DNA from: Rhodospirillaceae bacterium
Lineage (GTDB): Bacteria; Pseudomonadota; Alphaproteobacteria; Kiloniellales; DSM-21159
Assembly (NCBI GenBank): GCA_006969625.1
Contig: CP030885.1
Span: forward strand, 4,413,430 to 4,477,429
Direction of reading: 5' to 3'
DNA length: 64,000 bases
Shown here: one piece after another, positions 27,229 to 36,813 of the stretch
How the letters are laid out: every line of letters starts with the position of its first letter
Numbering within the stretch: the first letter of the stretch is position 1
Position numbers and translations under genes: made by a program
The notes under the pieces: model-generated
What the model was told of the DNA's origin: nothing
The model's input: only the letters and a program-made list of their open reading frames with translations
Databases searched by the model: none

Positions 27229-27231
27229 GGC

Positions 27232-28014
27232 TCAGTCCTTCGTGTCGGGGACGGCCGTGTCGGGGGCGGCTTGCTGCGGCGCGGCGGGCGGCCGCAGGTA
27301 GCCGAGGATGACTTCGACGATCTGTTCGCCACGCTCGGCAAGCGCCTGCTTCGACTGCAGGTCGCGGCCGAAGATCGTCGACAGGGTGTGGACGTTGGAG
27401 AGGTAGAAGAAGCCGAGCCCGGCGATCGAGATGTAGAGCTGCACCGGGTCGACGCCGCTGCGGAACGTCCCTTGGCCGGCGCCGCGGCGCAGCAGCTCCT
27501 CCAGGGTGTCGACCAGCGGCGAGTGTAGGGCGCGGATGTTCTGCGAACGGCGCAGGTGCGCCGCCTTGTAGAGGTTCTCGGTGTTCAGCAGGCTGACGAA
27601 GGACGGCTTTTCGAGGTAGTAGCGCCAGGTGAAGAGCACCAGACGGCGCATGGCCTCGACCGGCTCGAGATTGCCCAGGCTGAGCGCGCGCTCGGCGTTG
27701 CGGATGTCGGCATAGGCCTCCTCCAGCACCACCAGGAACAGGTCCTCCTTGTTGCCGAAATAGTGGTACAGCATGCGCTTGTTGATGCCGGCCCGCTCTG
27801 CCACCGCGTTGACGCTGGCGCCGCCGAAGCCGTTGGCGCTGAACTCCGCGGCGGCGGCGTCGAGGATCGCCCGTCGGGTTCGCTCCGGGTCGCGCGTCGC
27901 CGCCGTGCGCGGCGGCCCGCCGGCGCCGGTCTGCTCGCCGGCAGCCTCCTCCGCGGAGCGGTGCGGCAAACGCGTGGCGTTGGGCGGCTCTACCGGCGGT
28001 CGCAATGGCGGCAT
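27232..28014 (-). CDS. TetR/AcrR family regulator 2
   Basis: TetR-type repressor of 260 residues. A disordered Pro/Arg-rich lead of about 45 residues precedes the helix-turn-helix (RRAILDAAAAEFSANGFGG, VNAVAERAGINKRMLYHYFGNKEDLF). The ligand domain (TENLYKAAHLRRSQ, GVDPVQLYISIAGLGFFYLSN) strongly resembles that of TetR 1 at 19358, indicating paralogues. ATG 28014 follows GGAGGAGCC; ATG 28116 is possible but less likely. It is divergent from the binding-protein gene, with operator copy 4 between them, so it probably represses both itself and the transporter. Confidence 0.9.
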   Translation of the reverse strand: MPPLRPPVEPPNATRLPHRSAEEAAGEQTGAGGPPRTAATRDPERTRRAILDAAAAEFSANGFGGASVNAVAERAGINKRMLYHYFGNKEDLFLVVLEEAYADIRNAERALSLGNLEPVEAMRRLVLFTWRYYLEKPSFVSLLNTENLYKAAHLRRSQNIRALHSPLVDTLEELLRRGAGQGTFRSGVDPVQLYISIAGLGFFYLSNVHTLSTIFGRDLQSKQALAERGEQIVEVILGYLRPPAAPQQAAPDTAVPDTKD

Positions 28015-28087
28015 GGCTCCTCCGCTGGGGCTTTCGGACCGGCGGCGTCGAAGCGCCGCTCTCTTCCGCGGCGGCGCATCGCCCGCG

Positions 28088-28117
28088 TTGACAAGTGGCC
28101 GGCGACGCGCCGACAAT
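28088..28117 (+). promoter_or_regulatory. Promoter of the binding-protein gene
   Basis: TTGACA (28088-28093) and GACAAT (28112-28117) are 18 bases apart and read toward the substrate-binding protein gene. The expected transcript start falls inside operator copy 4 at 28122-28135, consistent with repression by TetR. The -35 is perfect, the -10 matches at four of six positions. Confidence 0.55.
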
Positions 28118-28121
28118 CAAA

Positions 28122-28135
28122 TAACCAGGTGGTTA
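28122..28135. promoter_or_regulatory. TetR-type operator, copy 4
   Basis: TAACCAGGTGGTTA has perfect five-base arms and fits TAACY-N4-RGTTA. It lies between the divergent TetR 2 and substrate-binding protein genes, just after the predicted -10 of the latter. Confidence 0.7.
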
Positions 28136-28222
28136 CTTAGCCGTCCAGCCGTTTTAAGCGCGGCGTGGCCGGCGGCCGCCGCAAGAACGAGCCCGAAGAA
28201 CGAAGCGAGGGAGGAGTCCGGG

Positions 28223-29218
28223 ATGAGCATCACGCGTACGCTGGCCGCCGCCGCCGCGCTGGGGGCCTTGGCCGCCGCCGCGCCGGCCAAGGCCGAGACC
28301 GAGGCGAGCCTGATCCTGAATTGGATCGCCGGCGGCGACCATGCGCCCTATTACTACGCGCAGCAGGAAGGCTGGTACGCCCAGGCCGGCCTCGACCTGA
28401 CGATCGAGCAGGGCAAGGGTTCGCAACTCGCCGCCCAGCGCGTCGGCATCGGCTCCAACGAGCTGGGTCTGGCCGACATGGGCGTGGTGCTGGTGGCGAT
28501 CGGCCAGGGCGCCGACCTCGTCGCCATCATGAACGTCTACGCCAACTCGCCTCAGGGCTTCTACTGGCTGAAGTCCTCGGGGATTGCCGGGCCGCAGGAC
28601 TTCGCCGGCAAGAAGATCGGCAACCCGCCGGCTGACGCGGCACGCGCCATGTTTCCGGCCTTCGCCAATGCCGTCGGCATCGACCCCGACTCGGTGGAGT
28701 GGGTCAACGTCCAGGCCAACGCCAAGCTGTCCGCCCTGAAGGCCGGCTCGATCGACGTCACCACCTCGTTCTACAACATCCACCACATCTTCGAGGCGCA
28801 GCTCGGCGACGACATGGGCTTCGTCGCCTGGTCCGAGATCGGCGTCAATCCCTACGGCAACTCGCTGATCGCCAACGGCGCCTTCCTGGAGGAGAACCCC
28901 GATGCGGTGCGGGCCTTCGTCGAGGTCAGCCAGCGGGCCTTCGCCCATTGCGTCGAGAACGCAGAGGACTGCATCGACGCGCTGGTGGAAGCCAACACCG
29001 GCCTGAAGAAGGACAACGAGCTGCAGAACTGGGCGCTGGTCACCGAGCTGATGAGCAACGAGCACTCGCGCACGGTCGGCCTCGGCCACTTCGAGCCGGC
29101 GCGCATGGCCGACGACTACGCGCTGGTCGAGACCTACTTCGACATCAAGCAGCCCTTCGATATCGAGACGGCCTACACCAACGAGTTCATCGACACCGCC
29201 ATCAAGATGCCCAAGTAG
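28223..29218 (+). CDS. ABC transporter substrate-binding protein (NMT1/THI5-like)
   Basis: Periplasmic binding protein of 331 residues. A signal peptide (LAAAAALGALAAAAPAKAE, cleavage after about residue 24) is followed by the SsuA/THI5 fold: LILNWIAGGDHAPYYYAQQEGWY, IEQGKGSQLAAQRVG, GLADMGVVLVA, DFAGKKIGNPPADAAR. The N-terminal LNW...H.PYY pattern resembles pyrimidine-precursor binding proteins, so a heterocyclic or amino-substituted ligand is plausible but unproven. ATG 28223 has GAGGAG upstream. It is monocistronic and closed by the terminator at 29264-29292, which allows high expression, as usual for binding proteins. Confidence 0.92.
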   Translation: MSITRTLAAAAALGALAAAAPAKAETEASLILNWIAGGDHAPYYYAQQEGWYAQAGLDLTIEQGKGSQLAAQRVGIGSNELGLADMGVVLVAIGQGADLVAIMNVYANSPQGFYWLKSSGIAGPQDFAGKKIGNPPADAARAMFPAFANAVGIDPDSVEWVNVQANAKLSALKAGSIDVTTSFYNIHHIFEAQLGDDMGFVAWSEIGVNPYGNSLIANGAFLEENPDAVRAFVEVSQRAFAHCVENAEDCIDALVEANTGLKKDNELQNWALVTELMSNEHSRTVGLGHFEPARMADDYALVETYFDIKQPFDIETAYTNEFIDTAIKMPK

Positions 29219-29263
29219 GCAGCTTGCCGAAGTTAAACTTTGCGGTCTCCCTGTAAGCCGCCT

Positions 29264-29292
29264 GCGGCGCCCTCGGGCGCCGCTTTTTTTTT
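29264..29292 (+). terminator. Rho-independent terminator after the binding-protein gene
   Basis: GCGGCGCCC and GGGCGCCGC form a perfect nine-base stem with a two-base TC loop, followed at once by nine T residues. It begins 46 bp after the binding-protein stop and marks the right end of the TetR-controlled cluster. Confidence 0.95.
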
Positions 29293-29355
29293 CGGTTCAG
29301 GGGACCGTGCCGCCCCGCAGGCAAGCGTGGCAGACGGCGCGTCCAATCGCCCCCG

Positions 29356-29847
29356 CTATTCGGCGGCGAGCGTGTCCCGGCGCCGCTTCGGCATCTCGCC
29401 GCGGATCACGTAGGCCAGCGCCTCGACCACCTGCTCCGGCTCGCGCGCCACGGCGTGGGCGGCGGCGTCCACCTCCTTCAGCGCGTGGTCGTGCTCGGGC
29501 GGGTGCAGGGTGATCATCGGCGTGCCCAGCGCGGCGGCATAGCCGGCGTCGAAGGCGGCGTTCCACTGCTTGTACTTCTCGCCGAAGCGCACCACCACGA
29601 CGTCGGCCTCGGCCAGCAGCGTCTGGGTGCGGATGGCGTTGAGCTGGGCGCCCTTGCGGTCGTGCCAGATCTTGTCCGGCTCGGCGCCGAAGATCGCCAC
29701 GCCGCAGTCGTCGCTGTCCTCGTGCACCGTCACCGGCGCGGTCAGCTCGACCGGCAGGCCGGCCTCGGCGACGCCCTGCTCGATGCGCTCGCGCCAGTCG
29801 CTGTGGATCTCGCCGGAGAGATACACCCGCCACGTCTTGCCGCTCAT
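29356..29847 (-). CDS. YtoQ family protein
   Basis: Protein of 163 residues matching the YtoQ family, related to nucleoside 2-deoxyribosyltransferase-like folds but of unknown function. Diagnostic stretches are WRVYLSGEIHSDWRERI at the N-terminus, HEDSDDCGVAIFG, NAIRTQTLLAEADVVVVRFGEKYKQWN and ALGTPMITLHPPEHDHALKEVD. ATG 29847 follows AAGGAGAGACGC. The gene is monocistronic and leftward, its 3' end close to the terminator of the neighbouring cluster. Confidence 0.85.
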   Translation of the reverse strand: MSGKTWRVYLSGEIHSDWRERIEQGVAEAGLPVELTAPVTVHEDSDDCGVAIFGAEPDKIWHDRKGAQLNAIRTQTLLAEADVVVVRFGEKYKQWNAAFDAGYAAALGTPMITLHPPEHDHALKEVDAAAHAVAREPEQVVEALAYVIRGEMPKRRRDTLAAE

Positions 29848-30070
29848 CGCGTCTCTCCTTCTCTCGTCGATCCGGTCCGCGCGCCGGGCGCGCGGGGCCG
29901 GAGGTATGGCAAGCGCCAGACTGGCACAGCCGCGCGCGCGCCTGAACCGCTTTCGCGGTAGTTCCCCGTCACAGCAGTGTTAGACTGCCGGAACAGTATT
30001 GCCGAAGACAGAGCAGTTTGCTCGACGTTCGGAGATCGGAGAAGCCGGCATGGCGGTATAAGGCTGCGTT

Positions 30071-30571
30071 TCAAGGAATGCGACTGAACAAGTCGATCGT
30101 GTCGGGAACGCGAAGTGGTTTTCCTATGCCTAGTTCTGAAAGACACTTCTTGGCTGTTATGGCAGCGAAAATTTCCTCCTCTCTTTCTGGGTCGAATAGT
30201 CTTTCGAACTTAGGAAGGTCTTCCTTGAGATCTTCTAGTCTGTATTCATGGATCTCAGCTTCCGCGTGACTGAGTAAGGCGGTTGCTGCGCTCGCGTCGA
30301 GATCATGCCATGCAAGGGCTAGCCGAGCATGTTGCGCCGAATGCCACGCCCGTTCGTAAGCATGTGCCTTCAAGGCAAGATGTCCAAGCTCCAGACTTCG
30401 ATGTGCAGATTCTTCTGTCCACAGATAAAAACTATCATTCTTCAACTTCCGGGTATGCTCTCGCGCCAGGATGCACCACGCATCTTCTACGAAACCAAAG
30501 CGCTCGAGTACGGACACGGAAGAGCTAGGCCACAAAGTGTGAGCCACAAATTGTATGATGCGCGATGCCAT
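30071..30571 (-). CDS. Hypothetical protein in a low-G+C islet
   Basis: Not recognised. The 166-residue product appears alpha-helical and soluble, rich in Glu, His, Leu and Ala (EIHEYRLEDLKEDLPKFERLF), without signal peptide or membrane segment. The central stretch has repeated helix-like segments (ALKAHAYERAWHSAQHARLALAW) that could be TPR-like. ATG 30571 has AGGA seven bases upstream, which supports a real gene. Codon use and base composition differ sharply from the neighbours (many A/T-ending codons), suggesting recent transfer. No partner gene (toxin, nuclease or integrase) is visible nearby. Confidence 0.6.
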   Translation of the reverse strand: MASRIIQFVAHTLWPSSSVSVLERFGFVEDAWCILAREHTRKLKNDSFYLWTEESAHRSLELGHLALKAHAYERAWHSAQHARLALAWHDLDASAATALLSHAEAEIHEYRLEDLKEDLPKFERLFDPEREEEIFAAITAKKCLSELGIGKPLRVPDTIDLFSRIP

Positions 30572-30675
30572 TTCTAATTCCTAGCAACGCCTCGCTTTTC
30601 AAAGTAGTTTGGCGACGATAGAGCTATTTGCCAATCCAGAATTAGCGGTCGATCCCTCTGAAGAACGGCAAGGTT

Positions 30676-32013
30676 GTGGACGCAAAGAAGAAAACCCAGA
30701 TCGTCGTGGTCGGCGGCGGGGCCGGTGGGCTGGAGTTGGTGCGCAAGCTCGGCGCCCACTTCGGCCGCCGATCCTACGACATCATCCTGGTCGAGCAGAA
30801 CCGCACGCACATCTGGAAGCCGCTGCTGCACGAGGTCGCCGCCGGCACGCTGGACGCCAACCTGGACGAGGTCGGCTACGGCAGCCACGGCGCACGCTGG
30901 GGCTACCGCTTCTTCTACGGCCGGCTGGAGGACATCGACCGCGCGAACCGCCAGGTGGTGATCGCGCCGATGCTGGACGAGGACGGGCGCGAGATCATCG
31001 GGCGCCACCGCATCCGCTACGACTACCTGGTGATGGCCGTCGGCGCCGTGTCGAACGACTTCGGCACGCCCGGCGTGCGCGAACACTGCATGTTCCTGGA
31101 GAACCGGGACCAGGCCGACCGCTTCCGCACCCGCCTGCTCAACCACTGCATCCGCGCCGCCCGGGCGGCGGCCGGCGGGGCAGCGGGAGAGCAGAGCGAG
31201 AACGCCGACACCGGCGTGCGCGTCGCCATCGTCGGCGGCGGCGCCACCGGCGTCGAGCTGGCGGCCGAGCTCTACAACGCCGCCACCGCCCTGAAGACCT
31301 ACGGCCTGGAGGTCTTCGACGCCAAGCAGCTCAGCATCACCCTGATCGAGGCCGGCCCGCGCATCCTGCCGGCCCTGCCGGAGAAGCTGGCGCAGGCGGC
31401 GCACGAGGAGCTGGAGGCGCTCGGCGTGCGGGTGCTGACCGGCACCATGGTGACGCAGGTCGACGCGGCCGCGATCCACACCAAGGCCGGCGAGACCGTC
31501 CCGGCGCAGCTCAAGGTCTGGGCCGCCGGCGTGCGCGCGCCGGACTTCCTGAAGGACATCGCCGGGCTGGAGACCAATCGCAACAACCAGTTGGTGGTCA
31601 CGCCCAGCCTGCAGACGACGCGCGACGCACGGATCTACGCGCTGGGCGACTGCTGCGCCTGCCTCCTGCCGGGCGAGGAGCGGCCTGTGCCGCCGCGCGC
31701 CCAGGCGGCCCACCAGATGGCCGACACGGTCTTCGCCAACCTGAAGGCGGCGGCGCTCGGCCGCAAGCCCGAAGCCTTCGTCTACCGCGACCGCGGTTCG
31801 CTGGTCTCGCTGTCGCGCTACTCCACCGTCGGCAGCCTGATGGGCAACCTGGTGGGCGGGCGCATGGCGGTGGAAGGGCGCCTGGCGCGCCTCGTCTACG
31901 TCTCGCTTTACCGCATGCACCTGCTGGCAATCCACGGCTGGCTGCGCGGCCTGGCGCTGATCGCCGTCGGCCACGTCAACCAGGTCGTGAGGCCGAAGCT
32001 GAAGCTGCATTGA
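30676..32013 (+). CDS. Type II NADH:quinone oxidoreductase-like FAD protein
   Basis: Membrane-attached NAD(P)/FAD-dependent oxidoreductase of 445 residues, most like NDH-2, which passes electrons from NADH to quinone without pumping protons. FAD-binding motif QIVVVGGGAGGLELVRKL at the N-terminus, NAD-binding motif VAIVGGGATGVELAAELYNAA near residue 182, and the FAD-phosphate motif IYALGDCCA near residue 320. The C-terminus carries an amphipathic or hydrophobic segment (YRMHLLAIHGWLRGLALIAVG) that could anchor it. GTG 30676 is the first start before the Rossmann motif. A paralogue role such as sulfide:quinone reductase is less likely, since the conserved cysteine pair is not evident. Confidence 0.88.
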   Translation: MDAKKKTQIVVVGGGAGGLELVRKLGAHFGRRSYDIILVEQNRTHIWKPLLHEVAAGTLDANLDEVGYGSHGARWGYRFFYGRLEDIDRANRQVVIAPMLDEDGREIIGRHRIRYDYLVMAVGAVSNDFGTPGVREHCMFLENRDQADRFRTRLLNHCIRAARAAAGGAAGEQSENADTGVRVAIVGGGATGVELAAELYNAATALKTYGLEVFDAKQLSITLIEAGPRILPALPEKLAQAAHEELEALGVRVLTGTMVTQVDAAAIHTKAGETVPAQLKVWAAGVRAPDFLKDIAGLETNRNNQLVVTPSLQTTRDARIYALGDCCACLLPGEERPVPPRAQAAHQMADTVFANLKAAALGRKPEAFVYRDRGSLVSLSRYSTVGSLMGNLVGGRMAVEGRLARLVYVSLYRMHLLAIHGWLRGLALIAVGHVNQVVRPKLKLH

Positions 32014-32041
32014 AGCGCGGACCCCGGCGCCGCTCTTCGTG

Positions 32042-32063
32042 CTTCGACAGGCTCCGGACGAAG
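32042..32063. repeat. REP-like inverted repeat, copy A
   Basis: CTTCG and CGAAG arms enclose ACAGGCTCCGGA. Twenty of 22 bases match the element at 54452-54473. It lies between the NDH-2 gene and the ProC-like gene, whose 3' ends converge, a usual place for REP elements. Confidence 0.6.
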
Positions 32064-32071
32064 ATTGGGCG

Positions 32072-32863
32072 TCAGGTGTTGCCGCGCAGCTTCTCCATCA
32101 GCAGGCCGAACGCCTCTTCCCAGGGCGCGAAGGCGCCGCGGTCCTCCAGGTGCTCCAGGCCCAGGCGCGTGAAGCTGCCGGGCGAGGCGATCTGCGCGGT
32201 TATCTCGTCTGGCTTTCGCCCGGTCTCGGCGGCGACCCGTGCGGCGCCTTCAGCCATGCCCAGGGTCATCCGCCGGGCGGTCTCGGGCGACAGGCCGGCG
32301 GCCTGGGCCTCGTCGGCGAGGTGGGCGTAGAGCGCGAAGAACCAGCCGTAGACGCAGGCGAGCGCCGTGCCGACCTCGAAGTCCGCCTCGCGCGCCGCCG
32401 GCACCGCTCGGCCGCACAGGCCGAATAGGCCGGCGATCTTCGCCATGGCCTCTGGGCTCTCGGCATAGACCATGCTCGGGCTGGCCCCCACCTCGGCCGC
32501 GGTTACCGGCATGGCGCGTGCCAGGGCCGCGCCGCCGGCGTGCGGCGCCAGTCCGGCCAGCGGCAGGCCGGCGACCACCGACACCAGAACCTGGTCTTCC
32601 GCGAGGTCGAGCGACTGGGCGGCCTCCACCGCCTGGGGCGGGCGCGTCGCCAGCAGCACCAGGTCGGCGCCCTCGGCGGCCGCGGCGTTCGTTGCGAACA
32701 CCGTGCCGTCGCAGCGCGCGGCCAGCTCCGCCGCCTTGGCGGCGCCGCGCGGGCCGAGGCGCAGCGCGCCGCGCCAGCCGCCGCGCCGCAGGCCGGTCAG
32801 GGTGTAGTCGGCCAGGTGTCCGACGCCGATCACGGCCAGCGAGAGGTCGCGCGGGTCGCTCAT
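32072..32863 (-). CDS. ProC-like NAD(P)-dependent reductase
   Basis: Protein of 263 residues with the pyrroline-5-carboxylate reductase architecture: a Rossmann domain (LSLAVIGVGHLADYTLTGLRRG, then ADLVLLATRPPQAVEAA near residue 75) and a C-terminal helical dimerisation domain (ALACVYGWFFALYAHLADEAQAAGL, PGSFTRLGLEHLED). The motif ARAMPVTAAEVGAS is the ProC MPN region with changes, so the substrate may not be pyrroline-5-carboxylate. ATG 32863 overlaps the stop of the B12 mutase-like gene by 4 bp (ATGA) and follows GGAGG. The coupling implies action on a product of that enzyme. Confidence 0.78.
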   Translation of the reverse strand: MSDPRDLSLAVIGVGHLADYTLTGLRRGGWRGALRLGPRGAAKAAELAARCDGTVFATNAAAAEGADLVLLATRPPQAVEAAQSLDLAEDQVLVSVVAGLPLAGLAPHAGGAALARAMPVTAAEVGASPSMVYAESPEAMAKIAGLFGLCGRAVPAAREADFEVGTALACVYGWFFALYAHLADEAQAAGLSPETARRMTLGMAEGAARVAAETGRKPDEITAQIASPGSFTRLGLEHLEDRGAFAPWEEAFGLLMEKLRGNT

Positions 32864-34677
32864 CCGGAGACCTCCGGGCACCGCACGGCGAGGGCGCGCA
32901 GCAGGCTCTCGACATCGTCCAGCGGCACGGCACCGGCGGCGCGCAGCTCGGCGCGCACGTCGACCGGCAAGCCGGAATTGCTCTCCGCCGGGATCTGGTT
33001 GAGCTTGCCGCCGACGAAGAGCGGGACGCGGAAGCCCGCCGCCTCGGCGGCGCGGGTCACGGCCTGCAGGTAGTCGAGGGCGATGCCGTTGTAGGTGCTG
33101 ATCGCGATGGCGCCGGCGCCGCCGTCGCGCGCCTGGGCGACCAGGGCGTCCGGTTCGGCATGCACGCCGCCGTCGAGCGTGCGCACGCCGGCCTCGCCCA
33201 GCGCGGTCTCGACCAGCAGCTTGCCGTACTCGTGCACGTCGGTGGCGGCGACGCAGACGCTCAGGCCGGCCGCCGTCAGGCGTGCCCGCTCGGCCGCGCT
33301 CAGGCCGCCGACGGTGCGCGCGGCCAGCCGCGCCAGCTCCTTGACCGGCGGGGCGACCACGAGCGGCCGGCGCCCGCGCGGCGCGCCCGCATCCGGCGCA
33401 CCGGGGCCGAACAGCTCCTCCAGGCGCTTCGGGCCGACCCGGCGCAGGGCGAGCAGCAGCTCCAGCGGGTCGCCGGTGCGGATGCCGGCGCCCTCCAGAC
33501 CCGCCAGCACCGCGTCGCGGAAGGCCGTGCCGCCGGCGACCAGGGTATCGGCGAGCGCATCGGCGGCGGCGAGGTCCAAGGCGAAATCGGACGCCTCGCT
33601 CTCGGCGTCCGCCGCGATCAGCGAGAGGGCGAAGAGCTGGGCGTCGATCACCTCGTCCACGTCGGGAATGCGCTCGGCCTCGGTCACCGGCACGGGATTG
33701 ACCGCGTGGCCGGAGGGCAGCAGTCGCTGGGCGGCGATGTCCAGGCCCAGGTAGCGCCCCAGCCGGGCGTAGTTGAAGGATGCCGGCACCCCTTCGCGGT
33801 AGGCGGTGGTGTTGCCGTAGACCATGGTGCCGGGGATCGCATTCGGCCCCGCCGTCCGGCCGCGTGCCAGGGCGCGCTGGAAGGCCAGGCGCGACAGCGG
33901 CTCGGCGAAGGTGTGGCCGTAGCAGTGGCCGATCCGCCCGCCGATCAGGTCCTCGACGATGTATCGCTCCAGCAGTGCCGCGCCGAAGGCGCAGGCCAGG
34001 TCGTGGAACAGCGCGGCGAAGCCGTCGTCCAGGTTGGAGTGGATCAGGACTTCGACCGGTTGCGCGGCGCAGAGCGCCAGCGCCTCGACGGTGGCGCGCG
34101 TCGTCTCGATGTCCTCGCCCCAGCCGGGCATGCGGAAGGTGAAGTATTGGCCGAGATTGCCGAGCGTGGTCGCGCCTGCGCGCAACGCCGCCGCCGTGTT
34201 CTCCACCGCCGCCGGCAGGCCGATCATGAAGTCACCGAAGTGCGGCGCCACCGGGGCGGCGCGGGTCAGGGCGTCGAAGTCGGCCTGGTCGCGCAGGATC
34301 AGCCCGGTGCCCTTGCCGAAGCGCGTGCGCGCCGCCTTGGGGTAGCCCATCGACCAGTCGAGGCAGATGCCGTAGCGCTCGACCGCCTGGCCCGCCGCCG
34401 CCGTGGCGCGGTGGATCTCGGCCCAGGCCGCGCGCGTCTTGGCGGGATCGCGCCAGCCGATCTGGGCGTGCAGCGTCACGCGGCCCTCCGCCATGGCCCG
34501 GCGCTTGATCTCCATCTCGCTACGCGCGCCCCGATCGCTCAGGTAGGGACAGGGGCCGACCTGCACCTCCCGCGCCAACTTGCGCCCGGCGGCGACCGCG
34601 GCGGCGCCGTCCGGCAGTGCGATCTCCGGCAGGATCGCCGCACGGGACGGGGCAGCGGAGGGCGAGGACGCGTCCAT
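32860..34677 (-). CDS. Cobalamin-binding mutase-like protein
   Basis: Protein of 605 residues. Residues about 60-430 look like a TIM-barrel catalytic part (RVTLHAQIGWRDPAKTRAAW, HSNLDDGFAALFHDLA). The last 140 residues are a B12-binding Rossmann domain with DVHEYGKLL (the DxHxxG base-off/His-on motif), AISTYNG and LFVGGKLNQ, in the order seen in glutamate mutase GlmS. The whole therefore resembles a fused large-plus-small-subunit isomerase, but the barrel does not match GlmE well enough for a substrate call. ATG 34677 is chosen; ATG 34773 would add a low-complexity lead. It is translationally coupled to the ProC-like reductase. Confidence 0.7.
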   Translation of the reverse strand: MDASSPSAAPSRAAILPEIALPDGAAAVAAGRKLAREVQVGPCPYLSDRGARSEMEIKRRAMAEGRVTLHAQIGWRDPAKTRAAWAEIHRATAAAGQAVERYGICLDWSMGYPKAARTRFGKGTGLILRDQADFDALTRAAPVAPHFGDFMIGLPAAVENTAAALRAGATTLGNLGQYFTFRMPGWGEDIETTRATVEALALCAAQPVEVLIHSNLDDGFAALFHDLACAFGAALLERYIVEDLIGGRIGHCYGHTFAEPLSRLAFQRALARGRTAGPNAIPGTMVYGNTTAYREGVPASFNYARLGRYLGLDIAAQRLLPSGHAVNPVPVTEAERIPDVDEVIDAQLFALSLIAADAESEASDFALDLAAADALADTLVAGGTAFRDAVLAGLEGAGIRTGDPLELLLALRRVGPKRLEELFGPGAPDAGAPRGRRPLVVAPPVKELARLAARTVGGLSAAERARLTAAGLSVCVAATDVHEYGKLLVETALGEAGVRTLDGGVHAEPDALVAQARDGGAGAIAISTYNGIALDYLQAVTRAAEAAGFRVPLFVGGKLNQIPAESNSGLPVDVRAELRAAGAVPLDDVESLLRALAVRCPEVSG

Positions 34678-34832
34678 GGGGCGCCAGCTTAGGCGCGAAA
34701 GCGGATACGGCGAAACCGCGCTTGGAGACGTGCCGCATTGCGCATTGCCACGGCGAGGCCATCTGTCGGCCATTCCCGACTCCCGCCGCTTTCGCCTAGG
34801 CTGCCCGCTAGCGGGCTAGCGCGGAGCGGGGG

Positions 34833-36813
<1,981 letters not shown>

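Noticed and set aside
34678..34832. Cobalamin riboswitch in front of the B12 mutase-like gene
   Set aside because: A GCCACG string occurs, but the B12-box core and the usual helices of about 200 nt could not be recognised in this 155-bp gap.
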